DNA from: Microstegium vimineum
Lineage: Eukaryota; Streptophyta; Magnoliopsida; Poales; Poaceae
Length of the DNA: 64,000 bases
NCBI GenBank assembly: GCA_022036555.1
Contig: CM039126.1
Span: 4,530,213 to 4,594,212 of the forward strand
Direction: 5' to 3'
Part shown: positions 47,601 to 58,189 of the stretch, piece after piece
Layout: every line of letters starts with the position of its first letter
Position numbering within the stretch: position 1 is the stretch's first letter
The notes under the pieces: model-generated
What the model was told of the DNA's origin: nothing
Seen by the model: the letters and a program-made list of their open reading frames with translations, nothing else
Database searches by the model: none
Position numbers and translations under genes: made by a program

Positions 47601-47660
47601 CTGGGCTTGTCAGGTTCTCACAGCACCTCCACCTCTCCCGTGGAGAACAGGGAGCACTGA
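42179..47660 (+). CDS. WRKY transcription factor, group IIb (WRKY72/61-like)
   Basis: Exons: 42146-42229 (ATG at 42179), 42354-42944, 43079-43192 and 46647-47660, giving 589 residues from this ATG. An upstream exon, 41806-41877 (IKDDDHILDGNLIKSLHES), is in frame and probably coding, but no ATG could be joined to it, so the N-terminus may be longer. The first part holds a leucine-zipper-like coiled coil (VEKDKLATTRAEMGEVREEN). The WRKY domain reads [20 protein letters not shown], with zinc ligands in the pattern C-X5-C-X23-H-X-H. An intron falls exactly between PVRKQ and VQRC, the V-type position diagnostic of groups IIa and IIb. After the domain come HNHPLSASATAMASTTSAAA and a Ser/Ala-rich tail. 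It is a nuclear regulator binding W-box DNA; WRKY72-type members act in basal defence. The last intron is 3454 bp. Confidence 0.92.
43980..44370 (-). other. GC-rich captured gene 5' fragment in the WRKY intron
   Basis: A GC island in otherwise AT-rich intron DNA. On the minus strand it reads like a plant 5' UTR: C/T- and GC-rich sequence, then CTCGATCTG/GTAAACCC, a good splice donor, followed by intron-like T-rich DNA. It is probably a duplicated promoter and first non-coding exon of an unknown gene. No coding domain was recognised. Confidence 0.4.
44601..44652. repeat. (CT)n microsatellite
   Basis: About 50 bp of CT repeats with one CTC slip, in the last intron of the WRKY gene. Confidence 0.95.
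44846..44866. repeat. Poly-C tract (21 bp)
   Basis: Second long C run of the WRKY gene, in the last intron. Confidence 0.95.
45373..45391. repeat. Poly-C tract (19 bp)
   Basis: Third C run, 0.5 kb after the second. Confidence 0.95.
45772..45938. mobile_element. Miniature CACTA-derived element
   Basis: About 167 bp. The complement of the 3' end is CACTACTATAGATATGATC; the 5' end is the related TTATACTATAGAGATATGAT. The inner part also pairs imperfectly (TCTATAGACGTC). No clean 3-bp target duplication remains. Confidence 0.55.
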
Positions 47661-48268
47661 TTAATCGCATCAGCTGAAGATTCTGAGTGTATTTAGATCA
47701 CTTCATTCAAATGTTTTTGTTTTCCTTTTCAATATTTGGTTATTTCAGCATTTTGTGTACATATACTGGGGATAAGTGTCACTTTAGAGGATAGATATCT
47801 TGACTCTCACTGTAAGGTAAAGAAATTGTTTTGATTCACACAACACACATGTAAAACAAAGGATTTGAATTTATCTTTGTCCAGTCTTTCCTTCGTCCCT
47901 GACTTAGCAAAATGTGAGCTGATTATGATACATCAACAAAGTATTGAATTATAATCAAATACCTGCCTTTTCTAGAATGTGGATCTATCTACAGTTTTTT
48001 TTTCTTTTCTTTTCTAAAGTTATATAAATAAAACCTCACGGTGTAGGATCACCAGATAACTCCAGGAATCCATGGCATGGTACGTGTACACATTTAATTG
48101 CTTGTGCAGTTGTGCTGGAATGCGAAACTATACCGTTTCGAACAGTAGTACCATGGAGTTACAGACTAAAAACAACATGGATGCACCAAAATAATCTTCT
48201 TGTATAACTCAAGCATCATGATGATTGTTGACTGCTTCAAGTGTGAACAATGTTTGCTTCGACGACTT
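47661..48268. other. Convergent 3' ends of WRKY and DUF1995 genes
   Basis: 608 bp between two stop codons that face each other; it must hold both 3' UTRs. No other gene. Confidence 0.6.
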
Positions 48269-51200
48269 TCACTTGGAGATGACCCTCATAAACCGACTCA
48301 TGGAACTAAACACGCCCATGACATTGTTCATCAATGATGGTGACTCTTCAGATTGCTCATCGACACCACCAAATATTCTCTGCAAAATTATAGTACTGTT
48401 AGTTTTAAAAAAAATTACGTTTGGGAAAATACAAACTTCATTGCCGAACTAAAGGCTACAGCACTACAGCAGCATATGTAATCTACTCGTAGTATTTTCC
48501 TACCAGGCACATGTCTTTTTTAATAAAAAAAAGTGGCATTCTCCAGTTTGTGTTAATTGTCAGTACTTTAGCTGATTAATGTGCTGCAGCCACAATATAC
48601 GACTGAGAAATGCTAACTATTGGATACGTTTTAGTTCTTATAGCAGACGCATGATTTAACTCGCTTTTTCAACAGTGCAAAATTCAACAACACAATTACT
48701 ACCTCCAGTCAAGAATAGATGGCATTCAGACAAAGCAGTAGCAGAAGCAAAAAAAGTTGTTTTATCTCTCTGAAACATCATGTTTTCATGACTGGAGGAA
48801 CTCACTAAAGAGTAAAGAGGTAATCATCAAATATAGACAAAAAACGACAAATGAGGTATCTGTCAGTCTGTGTGCCTTACCTCAATATCAGTTGCATCGG
48901 GCCTACTTGTGAGTTCTCTGGCAAGCAAATACCGATTTGGCCGATTTGGATCATCATAAAACACTTTCCACTGCCTGTAACATAAATAAAGAAACATATG
49001 CCTTAGCTTATTCTTTTGGATCGTAAATGAATGGAAAATACAATAGTTATCTACTCACCCTGGAAAGCATCTAAAGATTGCACCAGTTGGCAATGGCCTC
49101 ATTGAGTAAACAGTGGTAAAAGTACTGCAAAGTGAGTGGTGGATGTAACAAAAGCAAGGGAAAATCAACATATAATAAGCAAACATGCTCGACTCAATGA
49201 GACCTAGAGTCAATAATGGAAAATACACATTTAATTTGTATAAGATCTAAGGAAGGTTTCTCCACCCCATGTTGTTGAGTGTTGACATAAAACAGTGGAT
49301 TCATTATTTCATTAAATACCTTTACAAAATATAACTATCTGAGATAACATATGATTTATGGGTACAACAACTGTACTTTAGAACATATCAGTATATTTCA
49401 CAAAAGAGACATCTCGGATCATATTTTGGCCTCAATAAGCATTATATCTATTTCCTGAAGCAGAATAGTTACACAATGGCATGCACAAGTTTACAGATTT
49501 TCCACTTGACTTACCTTAAGAAATTTCTGCGCAGATTCCGGACATTAAAGCCTACTCCAACATCTCCACTAACAAGGCGTGGGTTCCACATGACAAGAGG
49601 TTTTATCTTCATTAAAAAGTAGACACTACTTGAGGATAACATTAAATGATATATATATATATACAGATACGAAGATGGTTGCTGATTAAATTCAATGTTA
49701 AATTGATGTAAATTGGGATGGGTGGTTTTAGTCATGAAGATTTGCATGAGTTCTTTCATGAAATGGCTATACATTTAGGGGGGATAGAAAACTAATCTGC
49801 TGGAGCAGATACACTTAGATCCTGCAAAAGCACATGCATACAGGGGCGGATCCAGGAATTCAGCTGGGCCAGAGCTAGTCCGATTTATATTGATCTGGGA
49901 TGAATCTACTTGGGTGGATCTGGAACTCTGTTAGCCAATTTGCACTATATACAACATGGAAATACATGATTGATTTATGGCCTGGATCTGGACATACCAC
50001 ACTGTATGTATGCCCTTTATCCAAATACTCTTGTTCATGTAAAATTTATTCTACCAAATCTGCTTGAAATATAAAATGAAATTTCTTTTTTTTTTTTAAT
50101 TTTCGATGCAAGATCTGCAGAAATTTGCAATCTGATCAAGCATAAGTTGCATACAGGATCATCAGAGAGTTGAGACGTGATGCGTTCAACAGCTTCCAGC
50201 ATCTGATGATCAGGGATAATCATAACTGCGACCTCATCTTCAGGTCCAACTGGCTTCCGGTCACTTAAGCTGCAAGTCAAGTCAAAAACAGGTTGTACAT
50301 TTGAAATAACAATCTGAGTACTATATAATGTCATAATCTGGACGCATCCATAAAGTTTCTTCTTCAAGAGCACAAAAATGAGTTAGAATTCTGTCTTGCC
50401 ATTGCCCAGTAAAATATGGCATTTGCAACTAGGACCAAAGGTGAACTGTACAATTTTTGGTAGCTAGAAAATTAATTGTTCCTAGTTTCGAAAGAAAATC
50501 AATTGTTGTTTTCAATAGATATCGGCACCATGTCACCATGTCACATTAGTACCTGGCACACTTGAATTGCGCATCTTTCCATTGATACTTGAGAAGGGCA
50601 GCTGCTCCAGCGTCGGGGAAAATGGCAGTAACTTTCTGCAAAACAGCAAGTGGAATCAGAAACAGACAAATACATAAATCACAATTCACAAGAGGTCAAG
50701 AGCGACAAATTTGCAAAGTAGTAATCTGTAGTCTCAAAAATCAATCACAGCGAGAGTGATGCAATTGTAAGCAGCAGGAGAGTGAGTAAAAGCCATGTCT
50801 AATGCTGAAACGACCTTGTATCCAAACCTGTCCGGTCTCTTGTACAAGTGTGTCCAGGAAAATCTTTGATAACGCCCAGAGTTCAGCCTGTGCTCCTTCC
50901 TCGTTGAGGAATTCCAACTGTGGGATCAGCAGCTCTGCCTGCAACATTGACATTACCGATCATAAATCCTCAAGAACCGTATGGTAAACATGCATAATCA
51001 GAAGCTCAGCAAAAAAGCGAGTACTTCTAATTCTGTCACCATTTATACAGCACTACAGCAGATACGACGATTGAGCCGAATTACAGAAGCAACAATACGT
51101 GTGTGCAATATGCACAGTGAGAATCATACGATAGCTCGCAGGCCTCCGGAGTTGACGAAATCAGCGCTCGCCTTCCCCGACTGCCGAATCGCGCCCTCCA

Positions 51201-51571
51201 AATCCGATGGCAAGCAGCTGAACCACACAGACACAGCAAAGGCAGCCTGAGAACGTCAGCATCTTTTGTGTTCTCAATTACGCACGCAGGAGTTGAGGGT
51301 GCAGTGCGAGTTGAGGATGCAGTGAGCCTGACCTGTCGTCCTCCTCCACGGGCTCCGCCACCCCACCATCCGCTGCAGCTTCCGCCTCCGCGGGGGCATC
51401 GGAGGCGTCGAACTTGCCGAACTTGGCTGTACAAGGTGGCGGCGCCCGGCGAAGGCGCACCCGCCTCGGTGGCACGTCGAGGCGGGATGCGAGATGTAGG
51501 GGCGGCAGGCGACGGGGGAGATGAGCAGGGCGAGCATGCTGGGGCGAGAGCAGGGGCGCCGTAGTCGCCAT
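48269..51571 (-). CDS. LPA3: DUF1995 chloroplast protein, LPA3-like
   Basis: Nine exons on the minus strand: 51333-51571, 51130-51217, 50828-50938, 50553-50635, 50155-50269, 49515-49606, 49059-49124, 48881-48974 and 48269-48379. All phases agree and give 332 residues. The first 45 or so residues are Arg/Pro/Leu-rich without acidic residues, a plausible chloroplast transit peptide. The DUF1995 domain follows: AELLIPQLEFLNEEGAQAEL, FPDAGAAALLKYQWKDAQFK, SDRKPVGPEDEVAVMIIPDH, MWNPRLVSGDVGVGFNVRNL, YSMRPLPTGAIFRCFPG and DPNRPNRYLLARELTSRPDA. In Arabidopsis LPA3 helps fold and insert CP43 during photosystem II assembly; DUF1995 also occurs in other plastid proteins, so orthology is likely but not proven. 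Intron 5 carries a degraded repeat. Confidence 0.88.
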
Positions 51572-52554
51572 CGCTTGGCGCCGCGACCGTGCGAGGAAGA
51601 CGTGGCTGAGAGAACAGAGAAGCGGCTGCTCTGCAGCTCCTCGGATAACGCATACTCCCTTGACCCAAAAAAATAAATATTTTAACTTTCACTAAATACA
51701 TATAAAAGTTATTAATATTATGACAAAAATAAGAATAATTAAATTAATCGTTAAATGTATTTTTATAATAATTTTTTCAGAGATATTTTTTTAAAAAAAA
51801 TGTCGAACCTAATAGGACACTTTTTTTGGGGGTGGAGGGGGGGGGGCATGAGCAGTAGAAACGGAGTTCCATCAATGTCCCATCCGATGAAAATTGAGTA
51901 AAATACGCAGTGGTTCGTAAATTTGTACCATATTTAGGTCTTCAAACTTTTAAAATGTATTTTTAGATTCTAAACTTTTAAACTACTATTTTCATGTCTC
52001 TGAACTTGTCTCACTGTGATTTATAATGTATTATTTATGTAAACATGAATGGCTCCACGTTTTGACACTATGTTTAATTATGCAGTCACCACTATTGATA
52101 AATGTCATGGCCTTTGATATGGAGGATGATGAAATATATGGTGGAGACGGTGAGTTAACAACGGTGATACCACACTAGATTGGAATGCGGAGAGTGAGCA
52201 TAAAAATGGAGCCCTAGATAGCATGTGAGTTGATTGGAGCTTATCCGAATTAGAAGGTATACTGACAATTTTGAACATTTAAAAAAAAATTAGGAGTTCT
52301 ATGCCTGAATGACACGTAAGACAAGCTTGGATAACTGAAAATACATTTTGAGAGTTCGGGGGCCATAACACAGGTTTAAGGATTTCGGATTGATCGCCAA
52401 ACAAAAGCTGAAATATGAATATGGGGGGGGCAATGATAATGGTGTACTTTCTTTGAATTCTATGCCTTCTGTATTGTGGTGTAGCCACAGGACTTCAACA
52501 GGAGCAAGCTATATAACATGTTACATCACGTTTTGCTATCAATATTTCGCTACT
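51572..52554. other. LPA3-like upstream region and IscA 3' region
   Basis: Contains one end of a Stowaway-like element (TACTCCCTTGACCCAAAA, near 51652) and a G-rich run at 51828-51847. There is no other gene. The LPA3-like promoter must lie here. Confidence 0.45.
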
Positions 52555-55386
52555 CTAGTTGTTGCAAGCGGTTGCTGCGGCCTCGGTTTCTTTCCCAGTC
52601 GCAAAAGATTTGCCGCACCCACAGGTTTTTGTTGCATTTGGATTCTGGAAAGAGAAGCCACCACCAATGAGCGCGTCGCTGTAGTCCAGCTCCATTCCAA
52701 ACATGAAAAGAAGGCTTTTTGGGTCACAGACTGCAGAACCAAAGAAATACATGATGTTAGAATGGGTTCATTCTGAATAGAGTTAATCAGTTCAGATGGA
52801 AGTTCTTAAAATCTGCCTATAAATTATGCTATTAGAATTGGTTCATTCTGAATACATAGTCACAATCAGTTGAGATGGAAGGTATAAAAAATTGCCCATA
52901 TTACAGTAGTCAGCAAGACAGCAAGTGTTCAGAAGCAGGACATGAAGTCCTAAAGTAACTTCACAGGTGGAGGAGGAAGATCTCGCTGACCTGTTAATCT
53001 GTTTTTTCTATCACGTTCACTTAGCATGCCTTGCAATTCAAATAGGAAATACCAAGTTTCTTCTCTCTATTAATGCATCATCATCTAACAATCCAAGTTA
53101 AAGCAATAGTAACTTTTTGAGCAATTAAAGTTCAGCCAAGGCAGAAGCAACACTGAGAACTGATATTCAAAGGCTGAATTCTAGAAACAGTAACCATTCT
53201 TTAAATCCTAATATAAGTACTGCGTCATAGCCATGTTGCCGGGGATAATATGATCAAAAGAAATTTGGTAGGGGCTCTAAATGTTACTTCTGTGAGCAAG
53301 AGGAAACTGCTTCTCACTTGTTTTTTTAATACCATGTGGCATGTGTGGAGAACCATAGCCAAGTGCTTTGGGGCTGTCAATATTCACATGAACTTGCAAC
53401 AATACTGGCAATGTGCTCAAGAATAAAGTGTATGTGTTGGGTTTTGCAGTAATAAGCTGGGATATCTGGAAAGCCCGAAACAGGGCATGATTTGAGAATA
53501 AACTGATTAAGAATCCAGTTGAGACATGATGGTGCAATATTAGGCAGGTTTACATCCAGATGAAATGCAGGAGGTGGTTATGGAGGTGGTTGATGCCTAC
53601 ATCTGGTACAACTTTGCCTCCAGAAAATCAGATCCATGAAAGCTCCATTGCGTGAGAGGGTAGCAAAAGGAGCTGAAACCTGGAGGTTGAGAAAGCAGAG
53701 GAACTAGCAACAGGTGAACCGGCGAAGTGAGAGTTCATGTCCAACTGTAGGAAAAGGACTTGGTCGTTTGGTTGTTTTGGTAACCAGATTGTTTTCTGGT
53801 AGCAAGTTTTGTACTGTTGGGGTCTGCTTAGTTGGTAGTTTCTATCTGAATCAGGTGGTTTAGTGCCATGTTGCAAGCTTGGCCTTGGTTAATTTTGTTA
53901 GTGGTTTCCTGTCTAGTCTTTCTTTCCTGTCTAATTACCCTGTTGAACAGTAACCACCTTGTTTTTTCGCTGTGGTTAATGGAAATGGGGGGCCATCCTC
54001 ACTTCGGAAAAAAAAAATATAAATACTGCATAGCCAGGTTAAGGCAATTACCTATTGCAAAACCATCATACTCTACAACAGAATCATCCGGGCTGGCATT
54101 AGCTCGACTTTCAAACTCCATGGTGTAAGACATGCCTGAGCATCCACCCTGTTTCACTCCAATTCTCAAGCACAAATCCTCGTTCCGTTCGGCCCTCATT
54201 TTGTTCAGATGTTTCAAGGCCTTTTCAGTCAATGAAATTGCTGGAGCAATGCTACCAGATGTTGCTGCTGCCACCGCTGCTGCAAAACATGACCAATCAT
54301 CAACATAGTTTTAAACTGAACATGAGCAAAATTATGTGTGTGATTTTGAGTTCATGTTAAATGTTTCCTTTTCATTGCTGTTATTGGAACCATGAACATA
54401 TGGGTGACATAGAATAAATAACTGATGTCCACTTCAATCTATAGCTCCACAGTAGTGTTTGCTGGTGCAAAAGTTCTTATGAATCGATCATCGGTGTTGT
54501 GTTCATGTTAATGACAAAATATTGAAGTATAGTTTGACCTACCAATTATCAATCATGAGCATCAGAAACAAAAAGCTTATTGCAGTGATAGTTGCAACTT
54601 TTGTAATAATGAATGAAACATGCTAATAGTTGCCTAGTTGACAATTATACAGGCCATGAGTATTGTATTTGCACATTACATTAGCTTTAGAAAGGGAAAG
54701 TTTTACTTGATTGGTTTGAAGAAAAAAAAGGAAACAAAATCTAGGTAAACCCAAGTAAAACTGTCATGTACCACATCCTTGGGATTTATAAGATTACTGT
54801 ATCCAATAATGCAAGGAGCATTTTTCTCGAGCATACACAACAGGTAATAGTTGATTGCAATATGCATGCTTAATCGGAATTCTGTTGAAGCAGAATATGT
54901 ACGTCGGATACTACTGCCAGACGGCCGAGTTATATATCCCACTCACGTAAAAGCATTTCATAATCTCTGCGTCTACGAAGCTAAGCTTGCTTTGAAAGAG
55001 TTTTGCACGTATAATATATCCATATCGACTATCGTCCCTATGGCTGTGACCGTATCCAAAAACCAGAGCATAACAACGGACCAAACAAAGTTGAGTTTCA
55101 TACGTCTCCACAACCCAAACCCAAATCATTTGCCAAGAGCATGAGTGCATAACCCAACTACTTGTATTTATTATTATTACGCGGGGAAAAGAAACGCCTG
55201 GGTTGACCACGGACCTGGAGGCGCGGGGGTGCGGAGGGAGATGGCCGCCCTGCCGCCGCCGGCGCCGGTGCCGCGGCAGAAGCGGATCGAGGAGGCGGGG
55301 GAGGATGAGGAGACGGCGAGGTGGGGACGCGCGGTGCCGGCTGGGCGACCCAGGAGGGGGCGGGACGTGCCGGAGGCGAGCGCCAT
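52555..55386 (-). CDS. CPISCA: Plastid A-type iron-sulfur carrier (CpIscA/SufA-like)
   Basis: Three exons on the minus strand: 55215-55386, 54052-54276 and 52555-52730, giving 190 residues. The start MALASGTSRPLLGR begins a Ser/Arg/Ala-rich chloroplast transit peptide. The A-type carrier domain follows: ISLTEKALKHLNKMRAER, GVKQGGCSGMSYTMEF, LFMFGMELDYSDALIGGGFS and NPNATKTCGCGKSF. The three conserved cysteines (GGCSG and CGC) that bind an iron-sulfur cluster are all present. In plastids the protein is thought to carry clusters to acceptor proteins in the SUF pathway. The exon 1 to exon 2 join (PAPP-AVAAATSG) matches the maize-type protein as I remember it. Intron 2 (52731-54051) contains a LINE fragment. 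Confidence 0.93.
53238..54016 (+). mobile_element. 5'-truncated LINE in intron 2 of CPISCA
   Basis: Encodes fragments of the zinc-finger tail of plant LINE reverse transcriptase (KCYFCEQEETASHLFF, and ISGKPETGHD as a shifted WKARN block). A 3' UTR and a poly-A tail (54007-54016) follow. Target duplications of about 24-27 bp flank it: 53211-53237 and 54017-54040, both reading ATATAA.TACTGC...CATAGCCA.GTT. It is inserted opposite to the host gene. Confidence 0.85.
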
Positions 55387-57119
55387 GGCGGATTTGGTGG
55401 GTTTGGTTGGGGGAAGAAGCAGGCGACGCGGGGAGAGACGGAACGGAACGGGAGAGGAGAGGACGAAGCGAGCCGAGCGAGGAAGCAACAGGAAGAAAGA
55501 TTTCGTGGTCAGCGCCTCTCTCTCAGCGGGCCGCCCAGATTCGTGGAGGCCTGGAGGCTGGAGCATTTTCGCGTCGGCCTCAGCGGCCCGCAGTGAGATA
55601 TTTACCACACGCTGACGTGTACAAATAGTATATGTGTATTTCACCCTCTAAAGTCTAAACACACAAAGCGGTTAAATCGCAAAGTTTTTAAAAAAATTCA
55701 TCACACAAATCTCATAGCGGATACTTGTCTGTTGAGCCATATACTCCCTCCGTCTCTGAAAGAATGAATTTCTGGGTTTATCCTAAATCAAAATTTTCAA
55801 ACTTTGACCAAATTTTTAAAATAAAGTATTAAAAATTATGGTATCAAACTAGTATCATTAGATTTATCTAAAAATATATTTTTAGATGGTATTCATTTTA
55901 AGTCATAGATGTTGTTACATTTTTTCTATAAAGTTACTTAAAGTTAAAAAATTTGACGGACACGATTCTAGGAATTGATTCTTTCAGGGACGGAGGGAGT
56001 ACAATATTCCTCTATTATTACCGTTGTGTATAGGGTGGTAAATCATGTGTATCCTAACTTATTATAAAACTGTCGTCGCAAAAAAAAACTTATTATAAAT
56101 TGTGGGCTTCGATTAAGTGAAGACAAAAAATGCGGGCAATTTTGTGTGGTGTCTTTTGCTACCCTTTTCGACCTTATCGCATCTAGTAGCTAGGTAAAAT
56201 CTTAAACGGTGAACACGTGTATTTGGATTTCTCCTCGACTACATTTTTACTTGTGGAAAAAAAACAAATAAGGGCCCGTGTTTTTAGTTATCGCCAAAAA
56301 AATCATCTCTTAATTTGCACGTTTGTTTTAATTTTTTCTCAAAGAATATGTACAACTCGCACAAAACATAAATCAACTCTTAATTGATTTTATTTTTTCA
56401 AAAAAATTATGTGCAAACTGCAACAACACAATTGCCCATAAAAGAAAAACCATTCCTTAGGAGGTCTTTGACACAATTATTACTTTTTATTTCAACACTT
56501 ACCAAAATATACATCTTACTCATACCTAAAAGTTTACAATAATAAATGGTCTAAATAACACAAAATCTAGCCTAATTTATTAGATAGAACCTCGCAAGGA
56601 AACACACCGTTAAGTTCTCCAGAGAATCACATCCCATTGTATGATGATCGACCGACTTTTAAATGATATAATTATCTCTAGGGTCGGTCCCATGTATATA
56701 TATGATGATCGACCTCTCCCTCTCGTTTGAAACCTTGGATTTTTTTGTGACCCCCTGCAAGATTTATCCACTTTAGTGTAGTTCGTTTTTAAAGAACAGA
56801 TATGATTTTTCCTGTAACAAACTAAATATATATATATATATATATATATGCACACCAAATTGGTCCAAGAATGACAATAATCACCTACCCGTTAATTAAT
56901 TAATCTGCAAGAAATTAATTGATGAGTACATGGGTTTGCTATATAAAGTATATATTTAGTAAAAATCTGATTCATATATCATAAAAGAACAGGTCACTTA
57001 CCGCACACGGCCGGAGTTTCACCAAGCTAGCACAATAGAGTACAGTACGTAATTACTGACGTGGTCGACACAACCAAAAGCAAACTGTAACTTCCCGTCC
57101 GTCCGTTCATCTGACGACG
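55387..57119. other. Intergenic between CPISCA and the DUF gene
   Basis: Holds the CPISCA promoter, a Stowaway MITE and a short AT repeat (56825-56850). No gene seen. Confidence 0.45.
55744..55999. mobile_element. Stowaway MITE
   Basis: 256 bp with ends CTCCCTCCGTCTCTGAAAGA and, complemented, CTCCCTCCGTCCCTGAAAGA, and TA on both sides. It belongs to the same family as the element at 35880. Confidence 0.9.
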
Positions 57120-57527
57120 TCATGGATGATGACGAAACAAGGCAAGGAAGCCGGCAACGGCGGTGACAACCGCCATCGCCCACACGGCGGCAGCGATGGG
57201 CCAGGAGGGCATAGCAGCGGCCACCTTCCACGCGAACATCATAGTGAGCATCGTGCAAAGCGCCCAGACCTCGCGTTTCACCCGACGACGACGCCTCCGA
57301 GCATCGTCGTCGTCGTCGGCCGCCTGGCGGGGCGGCGGTAACCGCTCGTAGGCGCGGAGGCTGCGGAAGAGAAGCAGTAGCGCGGCGTAGCTGACGCCCA
57401 CGAACGCCGCGGAGCCGACGTCCCCGGCGGCTGCGGCTCTGTAGGCGGACACGCCGGACGTCAGAGTCACGGCGATCAGACCCGCGGAGGCGAGAACCGC
57501 ATCGGCGGTGGCGGCGCCTCGTTCCAT
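57120..57527 (-). CDS. Small four-helix membrane protein (DUF6490-like)
   Basis: A single exon of 135 residues. Start MERGAATADAV was chosen because the TATA lies about 90 bp upstream. Hydrophobic segments at about 9-28, 36-55, 88-106 and 112-131 are probable membrane helices. Between helices 2 and 3 there is a charged loop with five Asp followed by a run of Arg (DDDDDARRRRRR). The C-terminus is FLALFRHHP. It resembles grass-specific uncharacterised membrane proteins that I associate with DUF6490; this link is from memory. No enzymatic motif is visible and the function is unknown. GC content is high, as usual for intronless grass genes. Confidence 0.75.
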   Translation of the reverse strand: MERGAATADAVLASAGLIAVTLTSGVSAYRAAAAGDVGSAAFVGVSYAALLLLFRSLRAYERLPPPRQAADDDDDARRRRRRVKREVWALCTMLTMMFAWKVAAAMPSWPIAAAVWAMAVVTAVAGFLALFRHHP

Positions 57528-57556
57528 TGTACCACCTGTGCGTCGTCGTACAGTCC

Positions 57557-57580
57557 GGGGTTGGGTTGGGTTGGGTTGGG
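57557..57580. other. G-quadruplex-type repeat in the 5' leader of the DUF gene
   Basis: Five G-runs of 3-4 bases separated by TT on the plus strand. The transcript (minus strand) carries the CCCAA complement. It lies between the TATA and the ATG. Confidence 0.8.
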
Positions 57581-57614
57581 TACGTATGTATGCATGCTGC
57601 AGGTGCACTGCGAC

Positions 57615-57625
57615 TATATATATAG
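57615..57625 (-). promoter_or_regulatory. TATA box of the DUF6490-like gene
   Basis: A palindromic CTATATATATAG about 90 bp upstream of the ATG. Confidence 0.6.
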
Positions 57626-58189
57626 GCACGCAGACACGCAGTACACCTTGCGGTGCAAGCAACACGATTTGTTTCTTTCGTTTGCAAGAGATATATACTC
57701 CGCAGAAGAAACCAATTTTGTAACCTGTTCATGAGAGCTGTGACGCGGGTGTCGCTCTCTGAATTTATTTGACCAAATAATAACTGACTTATATATCGGC
57801 TCTGAAAGTCGATTAGGCTTTTGGCATGTACTACAGCCATAGAGTACACGTAGCCTTTGCGAATTGGGGTGCACGTGAACGAGAAAGAACCACATCACCA
57901 ATAGGTGTATCGGCTTTTGGCCGGGTTGTCCATCGAATGTCGATCGAGACAGTCGGCCTTTATAGAACTTTTACATATTTTCAGTAACAAACAAATTTTA
58001 AAAGTAATATTGTTTATCGGAAATTCAGAATGCCAGCAGGCCTATCAACCAGCAAATTGAACATTAATCAGCTTATAGGATGTCGATAGATAGGCCACTA
58101 GTTTAGTCGATCGATCGGCCATGTAATTGCCGGCTGAACTTGGCTCTGCCGATCGATGAGCAGCTAGCTATTAGCAACTCAAAAGTCGA
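57626..58189. other. Intergenic before the LTR element
   Basis: No gene. It is rich in CGATCGG-type words similar to those inside the adjacent LTR element, so it may be part of a related older copy. Confidence 0.35.

Noticed and set aside
49844..50035. CAGGGGCGGATCCAGG-type sequence in intron 5 of the LPA3-like gene
   Set aside because: Looks like one end of a hAT-type element, but no partner end or target duplication was found.
54271..54276. IscA start inside exon 2 (GTG before AAATSG)
   Set aside because: The exon follows a good splice acceptor, and an upstream exon supplies an ATG and a transit peptide in the correct phase.
57551..57580. TTGGG array as an internal telomere repeat
   Set aside because: The plant telomere unit is TTTAGGG; the unit here is TTGGG and the array is only 24 bp.
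57528..57849. N-terminal extension of the membrane-protein frame on the minus strand
   Set aside because: It would run through the TATA box and G-rich leader, and the codons give no sensible protein; the ATG at 57527 fits better.
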